Origin: a virus
DNA length: 36,545 nucleotides
IMG/VR virus record: IMGVR_UViG_3300044949_001148
Coordinates: 1 to 36,545 of that record
Strand: one strand, 5' to 3'
The notes under the pieces were generated by a model, which saw only the letters and a list, made by a program, of their open reading frames with translations, ran no database searches and was not told the origin of the DNA. This document shows, one piece after another, positions 13,404 through 19,220 of this stretch; position 1 is the stretch's first letter, and each line of letters starts with the position of its first letter. The translations under genes and the position numbers were made by a program.

Positions 13404-13453
13404 GGTGCCTCTTGGGGGTGGTGCGGGTTCCTGTCCCGCTTGATCTAAGTGTA
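13404..13453 (-). promoter_or_regulatory. Promoter with hairpin leader for the ArdA-like gene
   Basis: TGCTACACT extended -10 (TACACT at 13448-13453), then GCGGG-ACAGGAA-CCCGC hairpin, a GGGGGTGG stretch on the complement, and AGAGGC before the ATG. Confidence 0.65.
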
Positions 13454-13496
13454 GCAGATGGGGGGTGGGGGTGGTGAGCCCCCTTGTGCCAGTTGC

Positions 13497-13688
13497 TCAG
13501 CCGTCTGACTCGGCAGGATCGCCTAGCAGTTCGGGATAGTATTCGTTACACTCAGTGAGCAATTCTTCATCCGAATACTTATCATAACCCTCATCCAGGT
13601 AATCATAACATAGTTGGGTCATTGTTTTAAGGTCCATACTATCCAGCATCTGCTGAATGAGAGCATCTTGGAGTTCAGAACGGTTCAT
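13497..13688 (-). CDS. Hypothetical acidic protein (63 aa)
   Basis: The 63 residues begin MNRSELQDALIQQMLDSMDL and are very acidic: DYLDEGYDKYSDEELLTECN and then NEYYPELLGDPAESDG. It is helical with no membrane segment. The TGCCATACT -10 about 25 bases upstream supports the ATG at 13688. Like 17730-17936 it may belong to the small acidic early proteins common in cyanophages. Confidence 0.75.
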   Translation of the reverse strand: MNRSELQDALIQQMLDSMDLKTMTQLCYDYLDEGYDKYSDEELLTECNEYYPELLGDPAESDG

Positions 13689-13717
13689 GATAGTATGTCG
13701 TGGACAAAGGTAGTATG
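13689..13717 (-). promoter_or_regulatory. Promoter with extended -10
   Basis: TGCCATACT (CATACT at 13712-13717) with TTGTGT 17 bases upstream on the minus strand as a possible -35. The downstream box is not well kept. Confidence 0.55.
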
Positions 13718-13758
13718 GCAGGGATCTCATGAGAACACAAGATCCCTTGTGCCAGTTG

Positions 13759-13968
13759 TCAGAATGTCATCGAGATGGCATCCTCCGGGAAGCGCTGAAG
13801 GGTAGACACCACAAGGGCATCAGAGACGGGCTTGCGGGCCACGGGAAGGCCTTGCTGCCAGCCGGTGGCTACCCAACCCATAGGACCCTTTTCGAAGGTC
13901 ACATCCTGGCCCTGAATGAGGATCCGGGCTGCCTTCTCGGCGATGATAGAAGCGGTGGAGCTGGGCAT
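13759..13968 (-). CDS. Hypothetical small protein (69 aa)
   Basis: The 69 residues begin MPSSTASIIAEKAARILIQG. A helix precedes a Gly/Trp segment (KGPMGWVATGWQQGLPVARK) and then a strand-helix end. ATG 13968 follows a TACCTT/GTCGTC cassette and a GGGGACAA ribosome site. A CTTGTGCCAG hairpin element lies just past the stop. Family unknown. Confidence 0.75.
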   Translation of the reverse strand: MPSSTASIIAEKAARILIQGQDVTFEKGPMGWVATGWQQGLPVARKPVSDALVVSTLQRFPEDAISMTF

Positions 13969-13999
13969 CGGGTTGTCCCCTGACGACTCCCTTAAGGTA
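13969..13999 (-). promoter_or_regulatory. Class A promoter cassette, GTCGTC subtype
   Basis: TACCTT-AAGGGA-GTCGTC-AGGGGACAACCCG-ATG on the minus strand; sister of 11429-11460. Confidence 0.65.
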
Positions 14000-14079
14000 C
14001 TGCCTGAAAGCCTCATAGGTCAATAGGCCGCGGCCAGTCCTAGAACTGTCCATCAGGTGGCCTAGTGGTCCCTCCAATG

Positions 14080-14165
14080 CCTTACAATTAGGTCACAAGC
14101 GAAGGAGGGCCGGGGTAGGCCTGAGGAAGAAAAAGATCGACACTTCCCCTGTCATAAAATAATTG
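14080..14165 (+). repeat. Class B intergenic repeat, copy 9
   Basis: TTACAATTAGGTCACAAGCG, GGGGTAGGCCTGAGGAAG, GATCGACACTTCCCCTGTCA, ending TAAAATAATTG. It is very like copy 7 in the second half. Confidence 0.8.
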
Positions 14166-14178
14166 TTAATTTTTAATA

Positions 14179-14207
14179 CAAAAAGAGATTAGATCTTCTA
14201 ATCTCTT
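14179..14207 (-). terminator. Rho-independent terminator after 14219-14398
   Basis: AAGAGATTAGA and TCTAATCTCTT arms around an AGA/TCT turn, then TTTTTGTATT on the minus strand. Confidence 0.9.
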
Positions 14208-14218
14208 ATGAAAAACTC

Positions 14219-14398
14219 TTAGAATCTAATGATCGGATGATCTATGTCAAGCACTTGACATTCATCTGTAGCAAATACAAGTTCTACCTGCAGTTGGTAG
14301 TATTCATCCGTGCCAGTATCATAAACTGCCACATCAGAGCTCAACTGCTCCTCAGTAAGATTCTGAAGTTGAGTGAGAAGATCCTTGTAAGTCATCAT
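14219..14398 (-). CDS. Conserved small cyanophage-type protein (59 aa)
   Basis: The protein starts at a double ATG (14398 or 14395) with MTYKDLLTQLQNLTEEQLSS and has the pattern DVAVYDTGTDEYYQL followed by VLDIDHPIIRF. This short helix, strand and DxxHPxI ending recurs in small cyanophage and cyanobacterial proteins of unknown role. A strong terminator follows within a few bases. It is AT-richer than the island's GC-rich genes, so it may be an older phage gene within the island. Confidence 0.8.
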   Translation of the reverse strand: MMTYKDLLTQLQNLTEEQLSSDVAVYDTGTDEYYQLQVELVFATDECQVLDIDHPIIRF

Positions 14399-14406
14399 GA
14401 TAAAAT

Positions 14407-14589
14407 TCAGGCGTAGATGGGAGAAACAGTGAGACGTTGATAATCAGTGCCCCTCAGTTCGAAAAGCATAGCATCAACAACCCGGTCCATTTGCTTGAGA
14501 ATGGCATTGTGTGTTTTGCACTTTCTCATTTTGACTTCCTTAACCGTTGTGGTTCCATCCTTCCAATCAATCTCAACCGAATAGATCAT
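14407..14589 (-). CDS. Hypothetical small protein (60 aa)
   Basis: The 60 residues begin MIYSVEIDWKDGTTTVKEVK. A beta hairpin precedes a helix rich in Arg/Lys (MRKCKTHNAILKQMDRVVDA). The ATG at 14589 is preceded by a promoter-like TACATT (14620-14625). It is 8 bases upstream of the double ATG of the 59-aa gene and is probably co-transcribed with it. Family unknown. Confidence 0.7.
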   Translation of the reverse strand: MIYSVEIDWKDGTTTVKEVKMRKCKTHNAILKQMDRVVDAMLFELRGTDYQRLTVSPIYA

Positions 14590-14625
14590 GGTGGGAAAGT
14601 GCCTCTCGGGTACGCATATAATGTA
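14590..14625 (-). promoter_or_regulatory. Weak promoter candidate
   Basis: TACATT at 14620-14625 overlaps a TATATG alternative -10; the leader lacks the GTCAAC box. Confidence 0.4.
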
Positions 14626-14704
14626 GCGCGAGAAGTCCACGCACACGCCCATGGCGGAGCAGTTCACGCACTGGCACAAGACCTCGCCAGACCCCACCAG
14701 AAGG

Positions 14705-14788
14705 CGCTACAATAAGGTCAAACAGAGAGAGGGGTGGGGTAACCCCGTTGACGCAATAATTCGTCACTTCCCCTGCCATAAAATAAGA
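14705..14788 (+). repeat. Class B intergenic repeat, copy 10
   Basis: GCGCTACAATAAGGTCAAAC, GGGGTGGGGTAACCCCGTTG, ending CCCCTGCCATAAAATAAG. The centre is a GGGGTAACCCC palindrome. Confidence 0.8.
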
Positions 14789-14801
14789 ACTATTAAGAAA
14801 T

Positions 14802-14830
14802 AAAAAAAGATTCATGAGAAATCATGAATC
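14802..14830 (-). terminator. Rho-independent terminator before 14876-15043's 3' side
   Basis: GATTCATGA/TCATGAATC arms around a four-base loop, followed on the minus strand by a seven-T run. It lies about 45 bases after the stop of 14876-15043. Confidence 0.85.
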
Positions 14831-14875
14831 CTTATGTTCACTTTATTAAAATTAAAACAATGACCAAATATGAAT

Positions 14876-15043
14876 TCACACCATAGGCACTACATCCACA
14901 TAAGAGTTTGGATACTTTTCAGAAAACATGTCACAAGCACAATCTGCCGAATCTTCAGTATAATAGGTTCCCAGTACTTGCTGGTTTCCTTCATCATCAA
15001 AGCGAATGACCTTGTAATTCATAGCAAGAATTGATTTGGACAT
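14876..15043 (-). CDS. Hypothetical small protein (55 aa)
   Basis: The 55 residues begin MSKSILAMNYKVIRFDDEGN and run through GTYYTEDSADCACDMFSEKY to VDVVPMV. The strand, turn, strand, helix layout suggests a small single-domain protein. M8 (MNYKVIRFDDEG) is a possible alternative start. The 15044-15093 gap upstream has a TCATGAATTCATGA palindrome. Confidence 0.75.
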   Translation of the reverse strand: MSKSILAMNYKVIRFDDEGNQQVLGTYYTEDSADCACDMFSEKYPNSYVDVVPMV

Positions 15044-15093
15044 TTATATAATCTCATGAATTCATGAGACTGTCAAGAGACCTTATGCCAGTT

Positions 15094-15222
15094 TCAGAAC
15101 TGGATCTCTTCCATGGTAGGCTCTGGACTCTCATCACCCTCCATAATAGTATCAAGGATCTGGAGAATCTCATCTCCTGTGTTACCCTTACGAAGCATTG
15201 AAATCAGAAGATCTTTAGACAT
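15094..15222 (-). CDS. Conserved small cyanophage-type protein (42 aa)
   Basis: The 42 residues begin MSKDLLISMLRKGNTGDEIL, followed by LDTIMEGDESP. The pattern of a short basic helix, Gly turn and QILDT helix recurs in small cyanophage proteins. The stop overlaps a CCAGTTTCAGAACTGG hairpin, the same 3'-end palindrome style seen elsewhere in the window. Function unknown. Confidence 0.75.
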   Translation of the reverse strand: MSKDLLISMLRKGNTGDEILQILDTIMEGDESPEPTMEEIQF

Positions 15223-15286
15223 GATTACGAATGAGAAAAGTTTACGAAATGGCGCACAGGATTCCCATGCGCCAGAAGTTTACGAA

Positions 15287-15505
15287 TCAGGCAGCGATGA
15301 CACTCAGGGTATCATCTTTGATGCGCTGGTTCACAAACCGACCAACACTTTTACCTTCAGTGATTACATCAGTCAGCGAAGTCACGAAGTTGGTGACATC
15401 ATTGACACTGTAATCATAAGAACGACCACCATTAAAGGTAATCGTCACGATGTTATCATTGAGATCAATGTTCTCAATGGCAGAAGAAGTGAAAGCAGGA
15501 AACAT
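15287..15505 (-). CDS. KTSC-domain-like protein 2 (72 aa)
   Basis: The 72 residues begin MFPAFTSSAIENIDLNDNIV and carry GGRSYDYSVNDV then GKSVGRFVNQRI, the same plan as 12648-12857 (GKPYTYKV, GESVGQFVNRAL). The two are paralogues within one island, with only moderate identity, so the duplication is not recent or each was acquired alone. ATG 15505 is supported by an AAGGAG ribosome site. Confidence 0.75.
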   Translation of the reverse strand: MFPAFTSSAIENIDLNDNIVTITFNGGRSYDYSVNDVTNFVTSLTDVITEGKSVGRFVNQRIKDDTLSVIAA

Positions 15506-15643
15506 GATAAGATAACTCCTTGTTCAGTGAATGCCGGTGGTGTTCCCTCCGACTCACATATAATGCCACAGTTCTCCGGACTACGCAACCCCTTATGGAC
15601 GCTTAGAGAACTGGCACGTGCATGGCGAGAAGTCCACGAACCT

Positions 15644-15729
15644 GTGCTATCTTATAAGAAATCAGAGGAGGTGCGGGGTAGCACTGTTGACGACAAAGAT
15701 CGTAATGTTTCCTGCCATAAGATACTTAA
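15644..15729 (+). repeat. Class B intergenic repeat, copy 11 (most diverged)
   Basis: GTGCTATCTTATAAGAAATC, GTGCGGGGTAGCACTG, ending TTCCTGCCATAAGATACTT. The conserved end is altered (TAAGATA for TAAAATA). Confidence 0.7.
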
Positions 15730-15744
15730 GTATAAGAATAAAAA

Positions 15745-15764
15745 AAGGACTTCTAAGAGTCCTT
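15745..15764 (-). terminator. Rho-independent terminator after 15772-15936
   Basis: AAGGACTC/GAGTCCTT-type stem with imperfect centre, followed on the minus strand by TTTTTATTC. Confidence 0.8.
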
Positions 15765-15771
15765 ATAAGAA

Positions 15772-15936
15772 TTACCAATCAATGTCAAAGTCTTCAACAT
15801 AGGCTTCTACCTTTTCATTAGGCTCTAGTTTGAATAGTTTATCAAAATCAATCTGACGTGGATCAAAATCTGACATAACTTCCATATCTAAAGTAATGCG
15901 AACACGGCGCTTCTGTGCTAGTTGATAGGAAACCAT
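15772..15936 (-). CDS. Conserved small protein (54 aa)
   Basis: The 54 residues begin MVSYQLAQKRRVRITLDMEV and contain MSDFDPRQIDFDKLFKLEPN and EKVEAYVEDFDIDW. The RITLDMEVMSDFDPRQID segment is a recurrent small cyanophage protein type. It is the last gene before the repeat/DnaA-box region, with no gene from here to 16578. Function unknown. Confidence 0.75.
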   Translation of the reverse strand: MVSYQLAQKRRVRITLDMEVMSDFDPRQIDFDKLFKLEPNEKVEAYVEDFDIDW

Positions 15937-16078
15937 AAGAACTTTGAAGTAACTGGATACAGTATAAGACCTAAGGCTCCCCCCGTCAAGAGGGTGAGAG
16001 TATTTATGAGGATCTCTTATGGTTTGCGAGATCTTATGTAGATTTTTTAATCTCGGGGATTTTGGGATTCCGGGGGGC

Positions 16079-16107
16079 TTGACATTTTTGAGGCCTTATG
16101 GTATAAT
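16079..16107 (+). promoter_or_regulatory. Perfect sigma70 promoter on the plus strand
   Basis: TTGACA at 16079-16084, 17-base spacer, TATAAT at 16102-16107. It is the only strong promoter pointing rightwards in a window where every gene is on the minus strand, and it reads straight into the TTATAA repeat array. The first bases after -35, TTTTT, also follow TTGACA at 27006. Confidence 0.85.
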
Positions 16108-16136
16108 GCGGGCTAAGACCACAAGACCCTGAGGGC

Positions 16137-16330
16137 TTTATAAGGTATTATAAAGGTATTATAAGAGGTTTATAAGGTTTATAAGGTTTATAAGGTATTA
16201 TAAGAGGTTTATAAGGTATTATAAGAGGTTTATAAGGTATTATAAGAGGTTTATAAGGTATTATAAGAGGTTTATAAGGTTTATAAGGTTTATAAAAGTA
16301 TTATAAGAGGTTTATAAAGGTATTATAAGA
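16137..16330 (+). repeat. Tandem array of about 19 TTATAA-centred units
   Basis: Units alternate between TTTATAAGG (9 bases) and TATTATAAGAGG (12 bases), giving a higher-order unit of 21 bases in the middle; a few units vary (TATTATAAAGG, TTTATAAAAG). Degenerate copies continue to about 16370. The array has no gene on either strand. Confidence 0.95.
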
Positions 16331-16422
16331 GACATTACGAATAGAATATAAGACATTATAAGAGATTTTATATCGTTTTTACAGAGAAGACTACGAATAC
16401 AAATATAAACAATTATAACAAG

Positions 16423-16431
16423 TTTTCCACA
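16423..16431 (+). promoter_or_regulatory. DnaA-box-like TTTTCCACA, box 1
   Basis: An exact match to the TTTTCCACA form of the DnaA box used in cyanobacteria, followed by GATTATAAGG. Confidence 0.6.
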
Positions 16432-16464
16432 GATTATAAGGGTTTTAACACATAAAACAATAGG

Positions 16465-16486
16465 TTTTCCACAACCTTGTGGAAAA
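16465..16486. promoter_or_regulatory. DnaA-box-like boxes 2 and 3, convergent pair
   Basis: TTTTCCACA (16465-16473) and TGTGGAAAA (16478-16486) face each other around ACCT, forming a 22-base inverted repeat. Confidence 0.65.
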
Positions 16487-16538
16487 GATACAACACGCAA
16501 CTATATTTTTTAATACATTTTTAATTGTTTTTTAACAT

Positions 16539-16568
16539 AAAAAAACCTTCAGTATTACCTGAAAGTCT
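16539..16568 (-). terminator. Rho-independent terminator after 16578-16802
   Basis: TTCAGG/CCTTCAG-type stem followed by an uninterrupted T run on the minus strand (seven T). Confidence 0.8.
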
Positions 16569-16577
16569 TATAAAAAC

Positions 16578-16802
16578 TCAGTTCTTATAATAATAACCAA
16601 GTGTCTTCATAACATCAATCAACTGATTATGAACCTTCTCTACTTCTTCCCTTTCATCATCATCCATAGATTCATAATCAACAAAATCAAGTTCTTCTAC
16701 ATTAACAGTACCGTCCTGATACTGAGGAGCATAATACAATTCACCTTCCGTATCAATGGAATAAGCGCAACCATGATTTTCGGGAATGAGAAGAATGTTC
16801 AT
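16578..16802 (-). CDS. Hypothetical acidic protein (74 aa)
   Basis: The 74 residues begin MNILLIPENHGCAYSIDTEG. The middle and C-terminus are strongly acidic (VEELDFVDYESMDDDEREEV). ATG 16802 follows a TATATT-AAGAGA-GTTCAA cassette. The acidic surface would fit a DNA-mimic type inhibitor, but there is no specific evidence. Confidence 0.75.
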   Translation of the reverse strand: MNILLIPENHGCAYSIDTEGELYYAPQYQDGTVNVEELDFVDYESMDDDEREEVEKVHNQLIDVMKTLGYYYKN

Positions 16803-16833
16803 TTGGAAGAACTGTTTGAACTCTCTTAATATA
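16803..16833 (-). promoter_or_regulatory. Class A promoter cassette
   Basis: TATATT-AAGAGA-GTTCAA-ACAGTTCTTCCAA-ATG. The -10 to +1 part is the same as at 20257-20294. Confidence 0.65.
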
Positions 16834-17019
16834 CACGTTTTAGAGGGTGATGGTTGAATTGGTGGACGGTTTGCAAATTGACCTTTATGAGATGAGACTG
16901 GTATGGGGTATGAGACTAGATTGAGTCTGGTTGAGATCCCTTGCTATGACTAGGTTCTGTTTTAAGATTTTTTTGAATTTTCAGTTGTGAGTAGGACAGG
17001 ACGATCGGCCCGGATGAAA
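16834..17019. other. Gap with no recognised feature
   Basis: About 186 bases without a gene on either strand. There are no clear repeats, promoters or hairpins besides an AT-rich stretch (AAGATTTTTTTGAATTTTC) near 16965 that could end transcription of 17020-17646. Confidence 0.5.
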
Positions 17020-17646
17020 TCAATCATAATTTGGATCTATAACAGAACCCTGATGAGATGTTGGTCTTAATGGAGTTGCTTTATTTGCCTTTTGTTTGGG
17101 TGATAGATTCCTTGTAATACCGTGCTGATTACCTTGAGAATCAGGCTCACTTAAACCTTGTGTTTTAGTATTCAATCTTGCCCTACCAGCATTTGCTCCA
17201 CCTATTGGTTGAGATGTAATTTTGACTCCTGGCCTTGGAGAAGTAGAAGCAACATTTTGCTTGAATCTTGTCATTTGAAGAGCCGCCTTGGTTCTTTCGG
17301 CGGGGGTTAAATTAGGGCGATTTGCATCAGTGTTTTTTGTATTCTGAACAAAGTGATTTGGTCCAATACCAGTATAAGAAACCTCAAAAGGACTATTCTT
17401 TGCTCTGAATGTATAAACAGGATTTCCTTTCTTATCCTTAGAACTTTCTACATCATAATCATCAGTGGACGATGTATTAAACGGCTCGGCGAATCTTTTC
17501 GGTGATGTTCTTACCTTTTCAGTATCAATGTTTGGATTTGTTTTTGCCTTCTCTCGGGCCTTGGCCATTGGTGTTTTACCTGATCCTGGCAATGGTTTGA
17601 ATGGTGGATTCCAGGCATCACTTAAAAACTCTGAATAGCTTTTCAT
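17020..17646 (-). CDS. Low-complexity basic protein with MKSYSEF N-terminus (208 aa)
   Basis: The 208 residues begin MKSYSEFLSDAWNPPFKPLP and are otherwise rich in Pro, Ser, Thr, Asn, Lys and Gly: disordered-looking, basic, no hydrophobic core. The MKxxxEF start is shared by several T4-like cyanophage proteins suspected to be virion-associated. A virion or internal-head role is possible but inferred. It is the largest gene between the repeat array and the restriction-modification-like cluster. No class A cassette is visible, unlike its neighbours, so it may belong to a later transcript. Confidence 0.7.
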   Translation of the reverse strand: MKSYSEFLSDAWNPPFKPLPGSGKTPMAKAREKAKTNPNIDTEKVRTSPKRFAEPFNTSSTDDYDVESSKDKKGNPVYTFRAKNSPFEVSYTGIGPNHFVQNTKNTDANRPNLTPAERTKAALQMTRFKQNVASTSPRPGVKITSQPIGGANAGRARLNTKTQGLSEPDSQGNQHGITRNLSPKQKANKATPLRPTSHQGSVIDPNYD

Positions 17647-17689
17647 TTGAAATTGTTTTATTATTACTTATATACACACATAAAAAAAG

Positions 17690-17713
17690 AGAGGGTTTAT
17701 AATGACCCTCTCA
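17690..17713 (-). terminator. Rho-independent terminator after 17730-17936
   Basis: GAGAGGGT and ACCCTCTC arms around CATTATAA, followed on the minus strand by TTTTTTT. Confidence 0.9.
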
Positions 17714-17729
17714 CTCTTTGATTGAATTT

Positions 17730-17936
17730 TCAGTAATCGGCAATAACAAGATCACTCTGAATTACATGAAGATCCTCTCGCATTTGTTTGAAATTCTCTT
17801 CAGTGAAGAATGAGGGAATCTCCTCATCATTCTCATCATACATCTCAGAAATCCAATAATCAAAAATCATTTGATTATTCTCATACAACTCATCCAACGT
17901 TTCAATCATTGCGGAGCGAAGTTCGTAAGCAGTCAT
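17730..17936 (-). CDS. Hypothetical acidic protein (68 aa)
   Basis: The 68 residues begin MTAYELRSAMIETLDELYEN. All-helical, strongly acidic (YDENDEEIPSFFTEENFKQM). The start is the first ATG after the stop of 17979-18161. A strong terminator ends it. It resembles 13497-13688 in charge and size, but no alignment is claimed. Confidence 0.75.
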   Translation of the reverse strand: MTAYELRSAMIETLDELYENNQMIFDYWISEMYDENDEEIPSFFTEENFKQMREDLHVIQSDLVIADY

Positions 17937-17978
17937 GAGAAGTTCGGTTGATTGAGTGTGAACTGAAATCAGTCTAGA

Positions 17979-18161
17979 TCAGGATTCTGATTCTGGAGCA
18001 GGTGATGAGACAGTTTGAGAATTGACCTTTACGGAAACATTATAAGGGCTGCGGAAAAAACGCCGAAAGGCAGTAAACAAAATAATACCCGTTGAAAGTA
18101 CACCAACCAAACCAAGGAAGGTAATAGCATCGCCAGAGAATGTGTAAGTGTCAGGATTCAT
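17979..18161 (-). CDS. Small membrane protein (60 aa)
   Basis: The 60 residues begin MNPDTYTFSGDAITFLGLVG. One transmembrane segment (AITFLGLVGVLSTGIILFTA, about residues 12-31) is followed by a basic RRFFRSPYNVSVKV, so the C-terminus is likely inside. ATG 18161 is preferred over an upstream non-ATG start because it follows the stop of 18167-18316 directly. Function unknown. Confidence 0.7.
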   Translation of the reverse strand: MNPDTYTFSGDAITFLGLVGVLSTGIILFTAFRRFFRSPYNVSVKVNSQTVSSPAPESES

Positions 18162-18166
18162 GATGT

Positions 18167-18316
18167 TCAAATGTAGTAAGCAGTTTGTGGGCGGCCAGCA
18201 TTGGCACAATGGGAATTCAACCGATCAACCTCATTCTGAGCAATCTCCTCATCATGAGTTTCATACAACAAGATTGTCTCATTGTTGTCATCAACAGCAT
18301 AAATGTGAAAAGTCAT
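18167..18316 (-). CDS. Hypothetical small protein (49 aa)
   Basis: The 49 residues begin MTFHIYAVDDNNETILLYET. Strand, turn, strand, then helix (HDEEIAQNEVDRLNSHC). It is very short but occupies a promoter-gene-gene unit with TATACT (18339-18344) upstream and is translated just before 17979-18161. Confidence 0.75.
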   Translation of the reverse strand: MTFHIYAVDDNNETILLYETHDEEIAQNEVDRLNSHCANAGRPQTAYYI

Positions 18317-18344
18317 GAGAGTTGTTTGAACTGAAGGTAGTATA
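18317..18344 (-). promoter_or_regulatory. Class A promoter cassette
   Basis: TATACT-ACCTTCA-GTTCAA-ACAACTCTC-ATG on the minus strand. Confidence 0.7.
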
Positions 18345-18376
18345 GAGCAGATGGAAGATGGTTGTCCACCTGCTCT
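18344..18376 (-). terminator. Hairpin terminator after 18389-18670
   Basis: AGAGCAG and CTGCTCT arms (extended by GTGG/CCAC-type pairs) run directly into the TATACT of the next cassette on the minus strand. Confidence 0.75.
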
Positions 18377-18388
18377 GTGACAGTTAGA

Positions 18389-18670
18389 TCACTGTCCTAT
18401 GATCACAATTTGACTGCGACCTTTTTCGACTTTGATTGTGCCATTTTCATCGCAGTAAACAGTATAATCGCAGCCATAAACACTTTCATGAACAACAGTC
18501 CAATCATCTTCCGTTACCTTTACAATGACATAACCATAAATGTTTTCCGCTCCGAGAATGTTCTGACAATCCCGAAATGCACTTTCAAGACTCACAAAAA
18601 CATGAGAATCAGTAAAGAATTCATACTCATTCTCACCGAGAACAATGGCCTTGTAAAATGGAATGCTCAT
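18389..18670 (-). CDS. Hypothetical protein (93 aa)
   Basis: The 93 residues begin MSIPFYKAIVLGENEYEFFT. Beta-rich core (ENIYGYVIVKVTEDDWTVVH, GCDYTVYCDENGTIKVEKGR) ending in IVIIGQ. ATG 18670 is fixed by a cassette ending GGAAACCCGACC. Family unknown. Confidence 0.75.
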   Translation of the reverse strand: MSIPFYKAIVLGENEYEFFTDSHVFVSLESAFRDCQNILGAENIYGYVIVKVTEDDWTVVHESVYGCDYTVYCDENGTIKVEKGRSQIVIIGQ

Positions 18671-18701
18671 GGTCGGGTTTCCTGAGGACTTAAGTAGAAT
18701 A
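18671..18701 (-). promoter_or_regulatory. Class A promoter cassette, GTCCTC subtype
   Basis: TATTCT-ACTTAA-GTCCTC-AGGAAACCCGACC-ATG; the same subtype as 25476-25506. Confidence 0.65.
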
Positions 18702-18712
18702 CCAGAAAAGGC

Positions 18713-18730
18713 GGAGCCCCGTAGGGCTCC
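18713..18730 (-). terminator. Hairpin terminator GGAGCCC/GGGCTCC
   Basis: Stem just after the stop of 18743-19066 and directly before the next promoter; the tail is CGCC rather than T-rich. Confidence 0.7.
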
Positions 18731-18742
18731 TTGGGCCACTTG

Positions 18743-19066
18743 TCAGACTGTCACCGTCTGAGCAATGTGATAGGCTTCTTCAAAAGTGGAAACATTCTCC
18801 GCCACACAAGAATCAATCGATGGTTGAATCTTGTCGCCAGTGGACTTTCTAACCCATACATTAAATGAATCATAAGCAACACCAGCAAAATAGCAGTTGT
18901 GCTCATCACTCCATTCGGGCTTGTGACGAATCGCACGATGCTTGATTGTCACATTTGGATTGGCGCTCATTTCATATACATCAAAGGAACAATCCTTCAG
19001 ACGACGATAGCAATCCAGACCTTCAGACAGATCGTTGCCGGTTTCAAACAGTGTTTTGAGTGCCAT
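18743..19066 (-). CDS. Hypothetical protein (107 aa)
   Basis: The 107 residues begin MALKTLFETGNDLSEGLDCY. A helix with acidic residues leads into a beta-rich central part (GVAYDSFNVWVRKSTGDKIQ) and a helix (STFEEAYHIAQTVTV). Start chosen at ATG 19066 after the TATACT cassette. Upstream in-frame starts would run through the neighbouring terminator. Confidence 0.75.
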   Translation of the reverse strand: MALKTLFETGNDLSEGLDCYRRLKDCSFDVYEMSANPNVTIKHRAIRHKPEWSDEHNCYFAGVAYDSFNVWVRKSTGDKIQPSIDSCVAENVSTFEEAYHIAQTVTV

Positions 19067-19095
19067 TGGGCTTTTGTGTTGACTTTGTAAGTATA
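19067..19095 (-). promoter_or_regulatory. Class A promoter cassette
   Basis: TATACT-TACAAA-GTCAAC-ACAAAAGCCCA-ATG on the minus strand. Confidence 0.75.
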
Positions 19096-19192
19096 GGGCA
19101 AAGAAAGGCTCTCTGCGAGTCGGAGTGGGCGGTTCATCAACTGTCCATAATACCTTGACGACTTCTAAGCGAGGCAGGCAAAAATGAGACAT

Positions 19193-19218
19193 AAAAAGGG
19201 GACAGCATCTCTGCCCCT
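19193..19218 (-). terminator. Rho-independent terminator after 19221-19337
   Basis: AGGGGCAGA/TGTCCCCT stem with GATGC loop, then TTTTTA on the minus strand. Confidence 0.9.
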
Positions 19219-19220
19219 GG

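Larger units (their letters stand above)
15937..16577. other. Gene-free candidate origin/control region
   Basis: This 640-base gap has no credible gene on either strand. It holds, left to right, a perfect consensus promoter on the plus strand (16079-16107), a TTATAA tandem array (16137-16330), AT-rich sequence, three TTTTCCACA boxes (16423-16486) and the terminator of the next gene. Iteron-like repeats, DnaA boxes and AT-rich DNA together are typical of replication origins. T4-type replication starts without DnaA, so this is a candidate only. Confidence 0.5.

Noticed and set aside
15113-15802. Plus-strand frame of 229 codons
   Set aside because: It is antisense to three supported small genes and a class B repeat, with no ribosome site; I treat it as a shadow.
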